The notes under the pieces: model-generated | Told to the model about the DNA's origin: nothing | Database searches by the model: none | Seen by the model: only the letters and a program-made list of their open reading frames with translations | In this document: positions 17,324 through 26,764 of the stretch, piece by piece | Numbering within the stretch: position 1 is the first letter of the stretch | Layout: every line of letters begins with the position of its first letter | Program-made: the position numbers and the translations under genes | Assembly (NCBI GenBank): GCA_024226335.1 | Contig: JAAELY010000034.1 | Location: forward strand, 1 to 34,189 | Direction of reading: 5' to 3' | DNA: 34,189 nt | From: a bacterium | GTDB lineage: Bacteria; Myxococcota_A; UBA9160; SZUA-336

Positions 17324-18169
17324 TCAACTCAGTGGCGGTGTAAAGGTGGGATTGCGCGCCAGGCGCACGTCGTCGAGTCGCGTGTGGGCAGCGTCGCGCC
17401 ATACGTCTTCCGACAGGATGTAGAAGCGGTTCTCACGGACCGCTTCGAGCACGCGGTCGGCAATCACTTCGGGTTTGACTCCTTTATCGACCGTGTCCTT
17501 GAGTGCCTGGTTGACGATCTTGGATTCGGTCGAGACCGGTCCGTCTTCGCTCAGCTTGCTGGGGCGGTTGCGTTCTGAGCGGCCGATCGCGGTGGCGATC
17601 GCCTCGGGGCAGAGTGCCGACACGCCGATCTTCGCTTCGCGCATGTTCAGTTCGTGGTAGAGCGACTCGCTATAGGCCAGCACGGCGTGCTTGCTCATGT
17701 GATAGATCGACGTGAAGGGCAGGGTGGTGACTCCGGCCATCGAAGAGGTATTGATCACGTGGCACTCGGTGTCCTGTTCGAGCATGATCGGCACGAAGGT
17801 GCGCACGCCGTGGATCACGCCCCAGATGTTCACGCCAAAGGTCCACTCGTAATCCGATAGCGGCGACTCCCAGGACAGGCCAGCGGTCAGCACACCCGCG
17901 TTATTGCACAGGATGTGTGCGCCGCCGAAGCGCTGCAGCGTCTGCTCGGCCAGGTTTGCGAGCGAATCGGCGTTCGACACATCGGTGCGCACGCCCAGAG
18001 CCTCGAATCCCTCGGACTCGAGTTTCTCGATTGCACCCGCGAGTGCCGCATCCTCGATGTCCGCCAGAACGATCTTCATACCCTCGCGTCCGAAGCGACG
18101 CGCCAGGGCGAAGCCGATGCCACTGGCCCCGCCCGTCACGACGGCGACCTTGCCCCTGAAGTCCTGCAT
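17324..18169 (-). CDS. Short-chain dehydrogenase/reductase (SDR)
   Basis: The 281-residue protein is a classical SDR: NAD(P)-binding TGGASGIG near residue 12, acidic D37-type LADIED suggesting NAD preference, CNNAG, catalytic Ser in NTSSMAG, and YxxxK as YHMSK. All catalytic residues are present. It oxidises or reduces an alcohol or ketone in the cytoplasm; the substrate is unknown. AAGGAAG lies about seven bases before the ATG. An inverted repeat at 18225-18238 upstream may be an operator. Confidence 0.93.
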   Translation of the reverse strand: MQDFRGKVAVVTGGASGIGFALARRFGREGMKIVLADIEDAALAGAIEKLESEGFEALGVRTDVSNADSLANLAEQTLQRFGGAHILCNNAGVLTAGLSWESPLSDYEWTFGVNIWGVIHGVRTFVPIMLEQDTECHVINTSSMAGVTTLPFTSIYHMSKHAVLAYSESLYHELNMREAKIGVSALCPEAIATAIGRSERNRPSKLSEDGPVSTESKIVNQALKDTVDKGVKPEVIADRVLEAVRENRFYILSEDVWRDAAHTRLDDVRLARNPTFTPPLS

Positions 18170-18224
18170 CTGGTTCTTCCTTTCTTGCTGCGGTTACTCG
18201 GTGGTGGCGCGGATGTGGAGAGTA

Positions 18225-18238
18225 TCTCACGGGTGAGA
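18225..18238. promoter_or_regulatory. Inverted repeat TCTCAC-GG-GTGAGA, possible operator
   Basis: A perfect six-base inverted repeat with a two-base centre sits in the 229-bp divergent region between the dehydrogenase and RHS genes, 56 bases upstream of the dehydrogenase start. It looks like a site for a dimeric regulator, but no regulator gene is adjacent and the repeat is short. Confidence 0.25.
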
Positions 18239-18398
18239 CCGATCTGGAGAAACGGGTCGAGCGAGCGTTGGTTGATTGCGGCCGGGTCTGCCGGAACCGG
18301 CAGGAAATTCCCCGAGAAGGCGTCACAGAGTCCGGGATAGCAAGGCATGGAACTTGCGAATGGAATTCGGGACCACCCCGAGCACACGCGGGGTCTCC

Positions 18399-21300
18399 AT
18401 GTTCAAAAACTACACCGAACGATGTCACCGATCACTCCTCCTCATTCCATGGATACTCATCAGTACCTCAGCGCTCCCCTCACAGGCCTACTGGGGTCTC
18501 GACCATCCACGCGGCGAGGCCCATTACCGCGTCCCGATAGAGGTACCTCCGGGAACAGCGGGTTTGACGCCGGAACTCGCTCTGCACTACTCCAGCGGAA
18601 GCAATACGGGCCCGGCGGGCTGGTTGGGTCTCGGCTGGGGTCTCGAGGGCGGAAGCCGCATCGAGCGCGATCTTACGTTTGGCGTTCCGTACGACTACGA
18701 CGATCGGAGTTGCGGAATCGGCGGATCCGAAATCTGCTACCGCGACGACTTCCGGCTCGATGGACAGGATCTGATCTGTGCCCAGTCGAGCTGCGGCACC
18801 TGCGCGGGAACCACACCGTGCCGCTATCGCAGTCAGTCCGACGATGGAACCCTGATTCTGTTCTTCGGCGAGGAACAAGGCTGGGAGATCCGAGACCGCA
18901 ATGGTCGAATCCGCACCTACGGGTCCCAGTCCGTGGCCACGATCGAAAATGGTCGCAACCAAGAAGTCTTTGGCTGGCTCCTGGAAAGAGAAGTCGATGT
19001 GAGCGGAAACTGGGTTGAGTACGAATACGATCACGCTGCAAGCCCTGGGACGGCCTACCTATCGCGAGTTCGCTATGCCCAGGCGGCCTCGCCTGCGAAT
19101 CGCGAGATCGTGTTTGAACTGAACGAACCTCTGGCGGAACCGCGTCCCGACACGCCCATTCGCTATACCGCCGGATTTCGCCAGGAAGTGGATCGGCGAC
19201 TCGTCCGAGTTCACGTTCTCGCGGATGGTGAACTGGTTACACGCTACGAACTGGCCTACCAGACGGAGACCGGTGCCGGACGAAGCCTGCTCGCGGGCAT
19301 CCAGAAGCTGGGAAGTGACGGGCAAACGGCGTTTCCAGCGCATCGTTTCGAGTACAGCGTCGGCCCGGAGGGATTCGAGTCGGTCTCTGAGTCGAGTTTC
19401 GCGAGTTCTGGTTGTCTGCCGACCGCTCCGACGATCACTGGACCGGGAGAAACCCTGATCGCCGATCTGATCGATGTGAATCGCGACGGACTCGTCGATT
19501 TCTACCAATCCATCCCGGGCTCCGGAGCAGCCGAAGTCCTGGTCAATCGAGGCACGGGTAGAAGCTGGGAAGGCCCGGGCATGTTCTGTCACCAAGGGCA
19601 GCAGTGGAGTTCGGAGGACCGTGTCCTGCTGAGAACTCCAGGGGGTGATGTCAGCGAGGCGCTGCTGGATGTGGATGGCGATGGCTTCCCTGACCACATC
19701 AGCCTGATGCTTGATGCAGAGATTCGCCTGGGAACGAGTCAGGGTTTCGCCGAGCCGCCCATTGGCTGGTCGCTCTTCCAGGAGTCGCCGCCGATGTTTG
19801 GTCAAACCGGGGCCGTACCCTGGGGGATCAATACCGTGCTCTTCGGTCTGATCGAGCTCTACACCGTTTCGCGCCTGACGGACATGACCGGAGACGGACG
19901 ACCTGATCTCGTCATGACCCGAGGTCTCGATCCGCTATCGCAGTACTTGTATGATCCAGATGGTTCTTCCGGAGGCCAATGCCCCAATGATTGGAGTGCG
20001 TGTGATCCGGAATGGTTGGCGTTCCCGGGCTGGGCCGTGTTCCCGAACCTGGGTTTGGATGAGGTGGGTTCGCGGTTGGAGTTCGCGACCGAACCGATTC
20101 AGTGGAGCGGTGTGGAGCCCGCACCGGATGGTTTGGTCGAACATGTGTTTTCACTCTTCTACACCGATCTCGCGCTGGTGGACGTCAACGGAGATGGTCT
20201 GAGTGATCGACTGCGTTCAGATTCACTTCAATACGGCTACGGAGCCGGCTTCGAGCCTCCCGAGGCGATTCCCGATCTGTTCTATATCCGAAGCCATGTC
20301 GGCTGTACCTATTCAGACCTGATCGATCTGAACGGAGACGGATTAGTCGATCACGTAAGCAGCGAGGCCTGGTCGCCGCAGAACCCGAACTGGCAGGTCC
20401 GCTATGGCAATGGAACGGCGTTCTCAGCCACGGTTACGAACTTTTCGACTCCCTCCCTGGGTTTTCGCTGCATCCACGGCACCAACGAAGGAGCTCTGGC
20501 GTATCCGGCTGTCACGCGTGATCTGAACGGAGATGGTCTTCCCGACCACGCTACGGGAACCGTGGGCGGGGCTGCATACCAGTTTCACCTGAGCGCCGGA
20601 CAACGATCTGGTCTGCTGACCCGAGCGACCAATCCCAACGGTGGAAGCGTCACCTTCTCGTACGAGTCCGCACTCGAGCAACTCGACGCCAGCGGTGCAC
20701 CGGCAAACCCCGAACTCTGGATTCCACGTTTCGTTGTGACTCGCATGACCGTCTCAGACGGAAGGACGGAAACGCCCGACATCGTCGATGAGATGACCTA
20801 CGCGGGGGGCGTGCAGGATTCGCTGGAAAGGGAGTTTCGAGGTTTTGCCTCCGTGGTGCGAACGCAGTTCGAGAACGGTCTGCCCGCGACACGTGTCGAG
20901 GAGGTGTACGGGACGGATCGAGTTTGCGCATTTGCACTGGTCTCGCGCGAGACGAGCCGCGCTGGTGTCGTGTACGAGCGCACTTCCCGCAGCTATGAGG
21001 ATCTGAGCTTCGGAACGGGTGAAGACTCCGAGTCCTGGACGCGCTGCCTACTGAGTGAAGAATTGCGCACTGCCGTTGAAGGCGATGAAGCCGCTTCCAG
21101 GACCGAGCGCACTGTATGGGACTACGGGATCGATCCCGGTCTATCGTTCTTCAATTTGGAGAGGCTCGAAGAATGGGGCGAGTGGGACCCCTCGACCGGT
21201 GATGTTCCCGGAGATGAGCGCTTCACCGAGTACGCCTACGCCGCTCACGATCAGGATCCTCCCTACGTGGTGGATCGCGTTTCCGACTTTCAAGTCTCAG

Positions 21301-24300
21301 ACGCGAACGGAGAAATCGTCCGGCATACGCGTACGTACTACGACGGGCTTCCGCTCGGAGAGGTCGCGGCCGGTATGCGCCATCGCCTGGAGGATCATCT
21401 CGCCGATCAGTGGTCCACCCCTCAGGTTCCCGGACGATGGATCACGACATCGAGGATTCACTACGACCCGTTCGGCAATCCTGCCCGGATCACAGGTCCT
21501 GGGACGTCGCAGGATCCTAATGGACTGATTGCGACGGCGAGCTACGACCCGGTCTACCAGACCTTTCTCGTGGAGTCGGCCCTGGGTGGCGATCCCGCGA
21601 CGCGCCTTTCGACCCACTACGACTATGATTCGTGTGCTAACGGACATCCAGCGCCGCAGGCGATGGGCCTGATCTGCCAGAGGATCGCACCGGATGGGTC
21701 AGCCGAAATCTTCGGTTATGACCCGCTAGGTATGCTCGTTCGTGTCGAGCGCGCGTCAGGGATGGTCGAGACCTATGAATACGATTTCGTCGATCCGAAC
21801 GGGCCAGCCGAGACCCGCTTTGGGCGCACGCTGCAACTCGCCAGCGGAGATCTCGAATTCGCGCGTCATGTAGACGGAATAGGCCGTCTGTTTCGCGATG
21901 AGTCTCCCGGAACTCTGGCCGAAGTCGTGGGTATCGATCGTGGCTACGACTCCCGCGGTCGTCTGAATCTGCTTTCACTCCCATACACGACGGGTCCGGT
22001 GCGCAATCGCAGTATCGAATACGACCCGCTCGGCCGAGTTTCCGTCGTGCACGAGCCAGATGGATCGACGCAGCGCATTCGAACTCGTACACCCTGGCGG
22101 GTTGTCGAACAGGTCTACTTCGGGGGCGAGAACTCAGGGAATCGCCAGTCGCGTACGGAACGAACCCGCGACGGACTTGGTCGTCTAGTCCGGATTGCTG
22201 ACTACGAAGACCCGGTGAGCCTATCTCCAGGCCCCTATGTGATCACGGCTGAATACGATGCTGCGGATCAGCTCGTGGCGGTATCTGATCCGATTGCTTC
22301 CGATTCGACTCTTTGTGAGTCAGAGCAGATGGGCAGTCAGTGCACGGGGCAGGCCCACGTGCTGCGCACCTACTGGGACACACTCGGTCGGCGGGTCAGG
22401 CTGGAAGATCCAGATGCCGGAGAGTGGGAATTCGAGTTTGATGATGCAGGTCTGCTCAAACGTCGAGCCGATGGCGCCGGAAGAATCCAGAACTTCGAAT
22501 ACGATTCCCTGCAACGTTTGGTCTCTCGCAGTTTCGAACCGGCAGGGCAGGGTAGCGAGACGGCGACCTTCGTCTACGGGTCGGTCCCCGAAACGCCTGG
22601 ATTCGGTCGTCTCAGTTTCGTCAGTTCGAGCGTTGCGGACTACGAGTACACCTATGATTCAGCCGGTCGCCTCGATCAGACGAGGCAGGCTACTGCCGGA
22701 CGCGTCTTCGAGAATTCTCTGAGCTACGACGATCTCGGTCGCGTCATCGCTCGAACATTCCCAGACGACGAGGTATTCCACTTTGTCTTCGACGGGCTTC
22801 GCCTGGCCGAGATCTACGGCGATTCTTCGAACTCGGCCTACTCGCGCGCGGTACTGCGCAACGCCGAATACGATCCGGCAGGCCGGATCCGGAATTTCGA
22901 AGTGGGTGAAGTCGCGAGCACGGGTGCCCCCTCGGCCGCCTTCTCCTATACCACCGATCCACTATCCAGGCGTCTGAGCGGAATTCAAGTGACTCCGGCC
23001 GCGACCGTTGCCGACGCCGACGGCGATCGAATCCTCGATGCAGTCGACAACTGTGCCTTTCAGTTCAATCCAGACCAGAGCGATGTCGGAAGCGTCGTCG
23101 CCTATCCCGCAGAATCCGGATCTCCGCCGGACGGAATCGGCGACGTCTGCCAGTGTGGAGATGTATCAGGGGATGGTGAAATTGAACTCTGGAGTGATCC
23201 CGTCAAGATCCTCAGTTGGCGGTACTTCGGTTCCTCTGCGCCCGCTGCACCTCAGAAGTGCAACACCGACGCCTATTCCGATTGTGACAAAGGCGACTAC
23301 TACCCGCTGATGTGGTCCGTTTTCGACGGTACGCAGAACTTCGCGCAGCAGACCTGCCTTCCAGCGATCACGGACAACGTTCCGGAATCGAGCCCGATCG
23401 ATCTGCAGTTCGAGTTTGACGGGCTGAATCGTCTCGAGTTTCTGGGCGGAACCCTCGGGGGCGAAGCGCTGGATCGGTCTTTCACCTATGATGGCCTTGG
23501 CCGGCTCAAGACGGCCCGGGGGCCCTGGTACGCCATGCGCGGCGTAGCTACGCCAATCGACTGGGTGTATCGCTATGATCCTCTTGGCAATCTGCGGGAA
23601 CGTTCCATGGCTGGTGTTCCAGATGCGATCTGGAGCTACGAGCACGTCGACAAGCCGCGCTTCCTGAGCGCCTTCGAAGAACTCCATGGAGATCTCGAAG
23701 TTCTCACTGCGGAGCCCGGTGGAAACGTGGCGGCGCGAACGGTCAATGGCCAGGCTTCCTCGGGTTTCGCCTGGAATCCACAGAACCGCTTGCTAGGTCA
23801 CGGCCAGAACACCTACGAGTACGACGCCTTCGATAGAAGGGTTTCAAGCAATCTCGCCGGCGCGCAGATCGTACACGTTTCAGGAGACTTCGATTACCAC
23901 GCTGAAACCGGCGCTGCGAACAAGCTGTTCTCGCTCGCAGGTCTTCCGATTGCTTCGCTAGGGACTCTCTATTCGGCAGAGTTGACGATGGGGCCCGGCG
24001 CTCCCGGCCATGCCTCCCTCCCTCTCGGTGTGCTGGCTGCGCCGGGTCTCATCCTCTTCTGCTTCTTGAGCCTCGCGCAACTTGCGATTCGTCAGCGTGT
24101 GCCGAGATGGGTCGCGATCCCTGGTGTCGCCGGAATGACGCTCATCTATGCCCTCCAATCCGGACCGATCGCATTCGCAGCCACGACGGACGTCGGTCCA
24201 GGGCAGGCAGGGATCCACGTCGAGCCGTTTATCGGGCTGGTCGCGGACCATCTGGGATCCATTCGAGCACTCGTCAACGAGAACGGCACCGTCGTTGGTA

Positions 24301-25346
24301 TGCGCGACTACGATCCATTCGGAAATGAAATTGTACAACGCGGTGCCTTCTCTTCGCGTCAGGAGTTCACCTCTGGGGTTCGCGATGAGGACAGTGGGGG
24401 AGTGTTGCATCTCGGTTCTCGCGAGTACCAACCGCGTTGGGGCCGCTTTCTGACGCCAGATGAGAGTTATGAGTCTTTTGATTCGCAGGGACTCAATTCG
24501 TATGCCTTTGCTCGCAACCAACCCACGAGCCGCATCGACCCCGAAGGTCGCTTTTCCATCACGTACTACTGGTTGCAACCGATGACCGGGCACTGGAGTT
24601 CTGGCGTGCGCAGTGATCTCGCGTGGAAGTCCGGCGTGGCGCGAAGCGAAGCGGGTTCGAGTCATCAAGACAATCGTTCAACTGCTGGCGAGATCGCACG
24701 GGAGAATGCAGCAATAGCCTCTGAACTTCGCGACATGGGTTACGACGTCGACGGAGTCGTCCTCGCTGAATTCCTCGCTGAGACGGTCGGTGGTGCTCCT
24801 TCGTCTGGGGGTGGGGCAACGGGTCCGTCCGGCGTGGTTCCCGCGGAAGCCGCCATCAGTAGCGATACTTCTTCAGGCCTGCTCAGAAATGTTTTGAGAG
24901 TCGTAATCGATGACTACCAATCGTTTGTCACCGGAGTCTCCGGGAATGGCGTCGGGATCGTCGGAGCCCTGGGTGCGGCGCTATTCAGTCTTCTGACTCT
25001 CAACTCCGATGCGATTCGGGATGCATTCGAGGATATTCCACTCGCTGCAATTCCCCGCTACGGGATGTACAGTGGGCCACTGTGGGGACTAGACATGACG
25101 ACCCGTGCTGCGCCTTTCGACAACGTGATTGACCAGTCGGCGTTTGTTCACGATCAAGCTTACCTCCAGGAGCGCTCGAATCCAGGTAGCGTAGATTTGT
25201 CAGCCGCCGATCGCGCGTTGATTCTCGGTGTCTGGAGCGGTCATCGGCTGGGCCCGATCGGGCAGATCTATCGAATCGGGCTGACGATTCTGTTCTCGGC
25301 GAATATTGCAATTCGAGAGACGTTCCATTCGGGCCCCTTCGATTGA
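18399..25346 (+). CDS. Secreted SpvB/VCBS/RHS polymorphic toxin with PLA2-like C-terminal domain
   Basis: The protein has 2315 residues. ATG 18399 is chosen because a signal peptide (LLLIPWILISTSALPSQA) follows at once. Next comes an SpvB-like domain (YRVPIEVPPGTAGLTPEL, LGLGWGLEGGSRIERDL). Six DxNxDGxxD VCBS/FG-GAP calcium loops lie at about 356-715, and RHS/YD repeats (YDPLGR-type) from about 1020. A thrombospondin-3-like plus dockerin-like insert occupies about 1539-1617, and two membrane helices about 1871-1927. The RHS core (DHLGSIRALV, YDPFGNE, RYLTP-like GRFLTPDE, IDPEG) ends near 2053. The last 262 residues are unlike RHS and contain YGMYSGP and FVHDQAY (His2251-Asp2252), matching the calcium loop and catalytic His-Asp of phospholipase A2. 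Activity is inferred. Confidence 0.85.
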   Translation: MFKNYTERCHRSLLLIPWILISTSALPSQAYWGLDHPRGEAHYRVPIEVPPGTAGLTPELALHYSSGSNTGPAGWLGLGWGLEGGSRIERDLTFGVPYDYDDRSCGIGGSEICYRDDFRLDGQDLICAQSSCGTCAGTTPCRYRSQSDDGTLILFFGEEQGWEIRDRNGRIRTYGSQSVATIENGRNQEVFGWLLEREVDVSGNWVEYEYDHAASPGTAYLSRVRYAQAASPANREIVFELNEPLAEPRPDTPIRYTAGFRQEVDRRLVRVHVLADGELVTRYELAYQTETGAGRSLLAGIQKLGSDGQTAFPAHRFEYSVGPEGFESVSESSFASSGCLPTAPTITGPGETLIADLIDVNRDGLVDFYQSIPGSGAAEVLVNRGTGRSWEGPGMFCHQGQQWSSEDRVLLRTPGGDVSEALLDVDGDGFPDHISLMLDAEIRLGTSQGFAEPPIGWSLFQESPPMFGQTGAVPWGINTVLFGLIELYTVSRLTDMTGDGRPDLVMTRGLDPLSQYLYDPDGSSGGQCPNDWSACDPEWLAFPGWAVFPNLGLDEVGSRLEFATEPIQWSGVEPAPDGLVEHVFSLFYTDLALVDVNGDGLSDRLRSDSLQYGYGAGFEPPEAIPDLFYIRSHVGCTYSDLIDLNGDGLVDHVSSEAWSPQNPNWQVRYGNGTAFSATVTNFSTPSLGFRCIHGTNEGALAYPAVTRDLNGDGLPDHATGTVGGAAYQFHLSAGQRSGLLTRATNPNGGSVTFSYESALEQLDASGAPANPELWIPRFVVTRMTVSDGRTETPDIVDEMTYAGGVQDSLEREFRGFASVVRTQFENGLPATRVEEVYGTDRVCAFALVSRETSRAGVVYERTSRSYEDLSFGTGEDSESWTRCLLSEELRTAVEGDEAASRTERTVWDYGIDPGLSFFNLERLEEWGEWDPSTGDVPGDERFTEYAYAAHDQDPPYVVDRVSDFQVSDANGEIVRHTRTYYDGLPLGEVAAGMRHRLEDHLADQWSTPQVPGRWITTSRIHYDPFGNPARITGPGTSQDPNGLIATASYDPVYQTFLVESALGGDPATRLSTHYDYDSCANGHPAPQAMGLICQRIAPDGSAEIFGYDPLGMLVRVERASGMVETYEYDFVDPNGPAETRFGRTLQLASGDLEFARHVDGIGRLFRDESPGTLAEVVGIDRGYDSRGRLNLLSLPYTTGPVRNRSIEYDPLGRVSVVHEPDGSTQRIRTRTPWRVVEQVYFGGENSGNRQSRTERTRDGLGRLVRIADYEDPVSLSPGPYVITAEYDAADQLVAVSDPIASDSTLCESEQMGSQCTGQAHVLRTYWDTLGRRVRLEDPDAGEWEFEFDDAGLLKRRADGAGRIQNFEYDSLQRLVSRSFEPAGQGSETATFVYGSVPETPGFGRLSFVSSSVADYEYTYDSAGRLDQTRQATAGRVFENSLSYDDLGRVIARTFPDDEVFHFVFDGLRLAEIYGDSSNSAYSRAVLRNAEYDPAGRIRNFEVGEVASTGAPSAAFSYTTDPLSRRLSGIQVTPAATVADADGDRILDAVDNCAFQFNPDQSDVGSVVAYPAESGSPPDGIGDVCQCGDVSGDGEIELWSDPVKILSWRYFGSSAPAAPQKCNTDAYSDCDKGDYYPLMWSVFDGTQNFAQQTCLPAITDNVPESSPIDLQFEFDGLNRLEFLGGTLGGEALDRSFTYDGLGRLKTARGPWYAMRGVATPIDWVYRYDPLGNLRERSMAGVPDAIWSYEHVDKPRFLSAFEELHGDLEVLTAEPGGNVAARTVNGQASSGFAWNPQNRLLGHGQNTYEYDAFDRRVSSNLAGAQIVHVSGDFDYHAETGAANKLFSLAGLPIASLGTLYSAELTMGPGAPGHASLPLGVLAAPGLILFCFLSLAQLAIRQRVPRWVAIPGVAGMTLIYALQSGPIAFAATTDVGPGQAGIHVEPFIGLVADHLGSIRALVNENGTVVGMRDYDPFGNEIVQRGAFSSRQEFTSGVRDEDSGGVLHLGSREYQPRWGRFLTPDESYESFDSQGLNSYAFARNQPTSRIDPEGRFSITYYWLQPMTGHWSSGVRSDLAWKSGVARSEAGSSHQDNRSTAGEIARENAAIASELRDMGYDVDGVVLAEFLAETVGGAPSSGGGATGPSGVVPAEAAISSDTSSGLLRNVLRVVIDDYQSFVTGVSGNGVGIVGALGAALFSLLTLNSDAIRDAFEDIPLAAIPRYGMYSGPLWGLDMTTRAAPFDNVIDQSAFVHDQAYLQERSNPGSVDLSAADRALILGVWSGHRLGPIGQIYRIGLTILFSANIAIRETFHSGPFD

Positions 25347-25353
25347 GGAAGAG

Positions 25354-25824
25354 ATGAAATCCAGTCGATTGGCGTTTTTGTTCGCACTCCTCGCACTCGC
25401 GAGCGCCTGCAGTCATGGTTATGCGATCCGGGCAGAAGTCGATACCGAACCGCTCGGCTGGTCTCGCGAGCGAAGCGATCAGGTCGCCATCGAGATCGCA
25501 GCGGTCGTCGCGCGTAGCACGGGCATGAACGCGGATCGCATCTTCAAGCCGGAGGGGCCGGCGACGGCTCCTCCGGGTCATCTTGTGAGTTATCGCGGGA
25601 TCTATACCGACCACGGACCTCTGGCGCGAATCGTGTTGACGGCTCTGAGAGATCCCGGAACTGGGCGCCTGGTTTTCAACGCTTCGGATGCCGAGAACCC
25701 GCGGGAACACTACGCGCTGGCTCGCATACGCGAAGAACTCGAGCGGCAGATCGCTGAGAAGCTACCGGGAGTCTCTGTCGTGATCCGACACGATTCGATT
25801 GCCGGGCAGGGCCTCGCACCCTGA
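25354..25824 (+). CDS. Lipoprotein, candidate immunity protein of the RHS toxin
   Basis: The 156-residue protein has a lipoprotein signal with lipobox LASAC (Cys19). The start is ATG 25354, preceded by GAGGAAGAG, seven bases after the toxin stop, so it is surely co-transcribed. The mature part is a small mixed alpha/beta domain with two helices near the end; I recognise no family. In polymorphic toxin loci the immunity gene sits directly downstream of the variable toxin tip. A periplasmic, membrane-anchored lipoprotein is where protection from a phospholipase would be needed. The role is inferred from position and localisation only. Confidence 0.7.
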   Translation: MKSSRLAFLFALLALASACSHGYAIRAEVDTEPLGWSRERSDQVAIEIAAVVARSTGMNADRIFKPEGPATAPPGHLVSYRGIYTDHGPLARIVLTALRDPGTGRLVFNASDAENPREHYALARIREELERQIAEKLPGVSVVIRHDSIAGQGLAP

Positions 25825-25927
25825 CACGAAGACCGAGCCAATCCGGTGCTGGCCGGGGATGTTCGCCACCGGATCTCTCACAGGGACGCGTTTTCCCGGC
25901 AAACGTTCGTGAAAGCCTTCGCCGGCA

Positions 25928-25954
25928 CTCGTGAGCGTATCGAGTTCTCACGAG
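25928..25954. repeat. Eight-base inverted repeat downstream of the lipoprotein gene
   Basis: CTCGTGAG (25928-25935) and CTCACGAG (25947-25954) form a perfect eight-base stem with an 11-base loop, 103 bases past the lipoprotein stop. No T-run follows, so it is at best a weak terminator or an RNA-stabilising hairpin. Nothing gene-like is seen elsewhere in 25825-26106. Confidence 0.3.
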
Positions 25955-26106
25955 AATGCAGTCTTCGCGCAACGTCACAATACCGGCTGTTCGCACCACA
26001 CTTGTTTAGCACGGGGATCCGAGGTCCTCACCGGGGGGGGTGAGCAGCGCGACGCACCAGGCGACGTGCATCCGATAGATCTCCGAGTTCATGGGGGAAC
26101 TGCGGG

Positions 26107-26631
26107 ATGCAAGATCCAACGCATACGCCAACACCGTCTTCGAACCGAGCCTTGAAGAAGTCTTCTGGAAGCCTGCGCATCGCGTTTGCGGCCAATCCGT
26201 TAGTCGCGTTGTTTCCGCTCTTGATGATGGGCAGCGTCCTCGTGGCGATCTATAGCCAGGCGGCCGTCGAGATTCGCGAAGTTCCCGAGTCGGTCGGTGC
26301 GAATAGCCGACTGGGAGGACTCGGTTCCAGACTGAAGCCTCTGGAACTCGGTCCGGTCTCCCTGTTCCATCCTCTGCTCCGCGCTGAGCGGATCGATTTC
26401 TCGGCTCCGTCGTCGACGGATGCGGATGCTTCGGCCATGAGCCTGGCTTCTCTGGATTCCGTTGATGCCGATGCGGGCCCGCCCGTGTTGATCGAGGGCG
26501 AGGCAGAGTTTGTGGCGCGCCCGGGTGACAGAGGAGCCGTTTTTGATCTCGACGCCGAGATCGAGTCCCCGTCGCCGTCGCCGTCGGAAACGGATGAAGC
26601 CAATCAGACTCTCGTGCAGGCGTACCTCTAG
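26107..26631 (+). CDS. Single-pass membrane protein of unknown function
   Basis: The 174-residue protein has a basic 30-residue N-terminus, one membrane helix (NPLVALFPLLMMGSVLVAIY, about 30-50), and an acidic, Ser/Asp-rich tail that should lie in the periplasm. A low-complexity SPSPSPSET stretch lies near the end. No family is recognised. Ribosome site evidence is weak (GGGGAA upstream). Codon use is consistent with coding, but the low complexity of the tail leaves doubt. Confidence 0.45.
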   Translation: MQDPTHTPTPSSNRALKKSSGSLRIAFAANPLVALFPLLMMGSVLVAIYSQAAVEIREVPESVGANSRLGGLGSRLKPLELGPVSLFHPLLRAERIDFSAPSSTDADASAMSLASLDSVDADAGPPVLIEGEAEFVARPGDRGAVFDLDAEIESPSPSPSETDEANQTLVQAYL

Positions 26632-26764
26632 CAACTGCTGAAAGCCCACTCATTTACAGCCACCTTGGATGTGTTCGCGAAATCAGGAGAGAACCTCACC
26701 TGGAGTCGGACATCGTGGGGTGGTGATACCCTCTCGCCGGAAAGTCGAAACGCGAGGTAGCGGA

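Noticed and set aside
26024..26046. CTCACC-G6-GGTGAG hairpin with a G8 run as a terminator
   Set aside because: There is no T-run after the stem, and the loop is a homopolymer that may simply be a slippage-prone tract.
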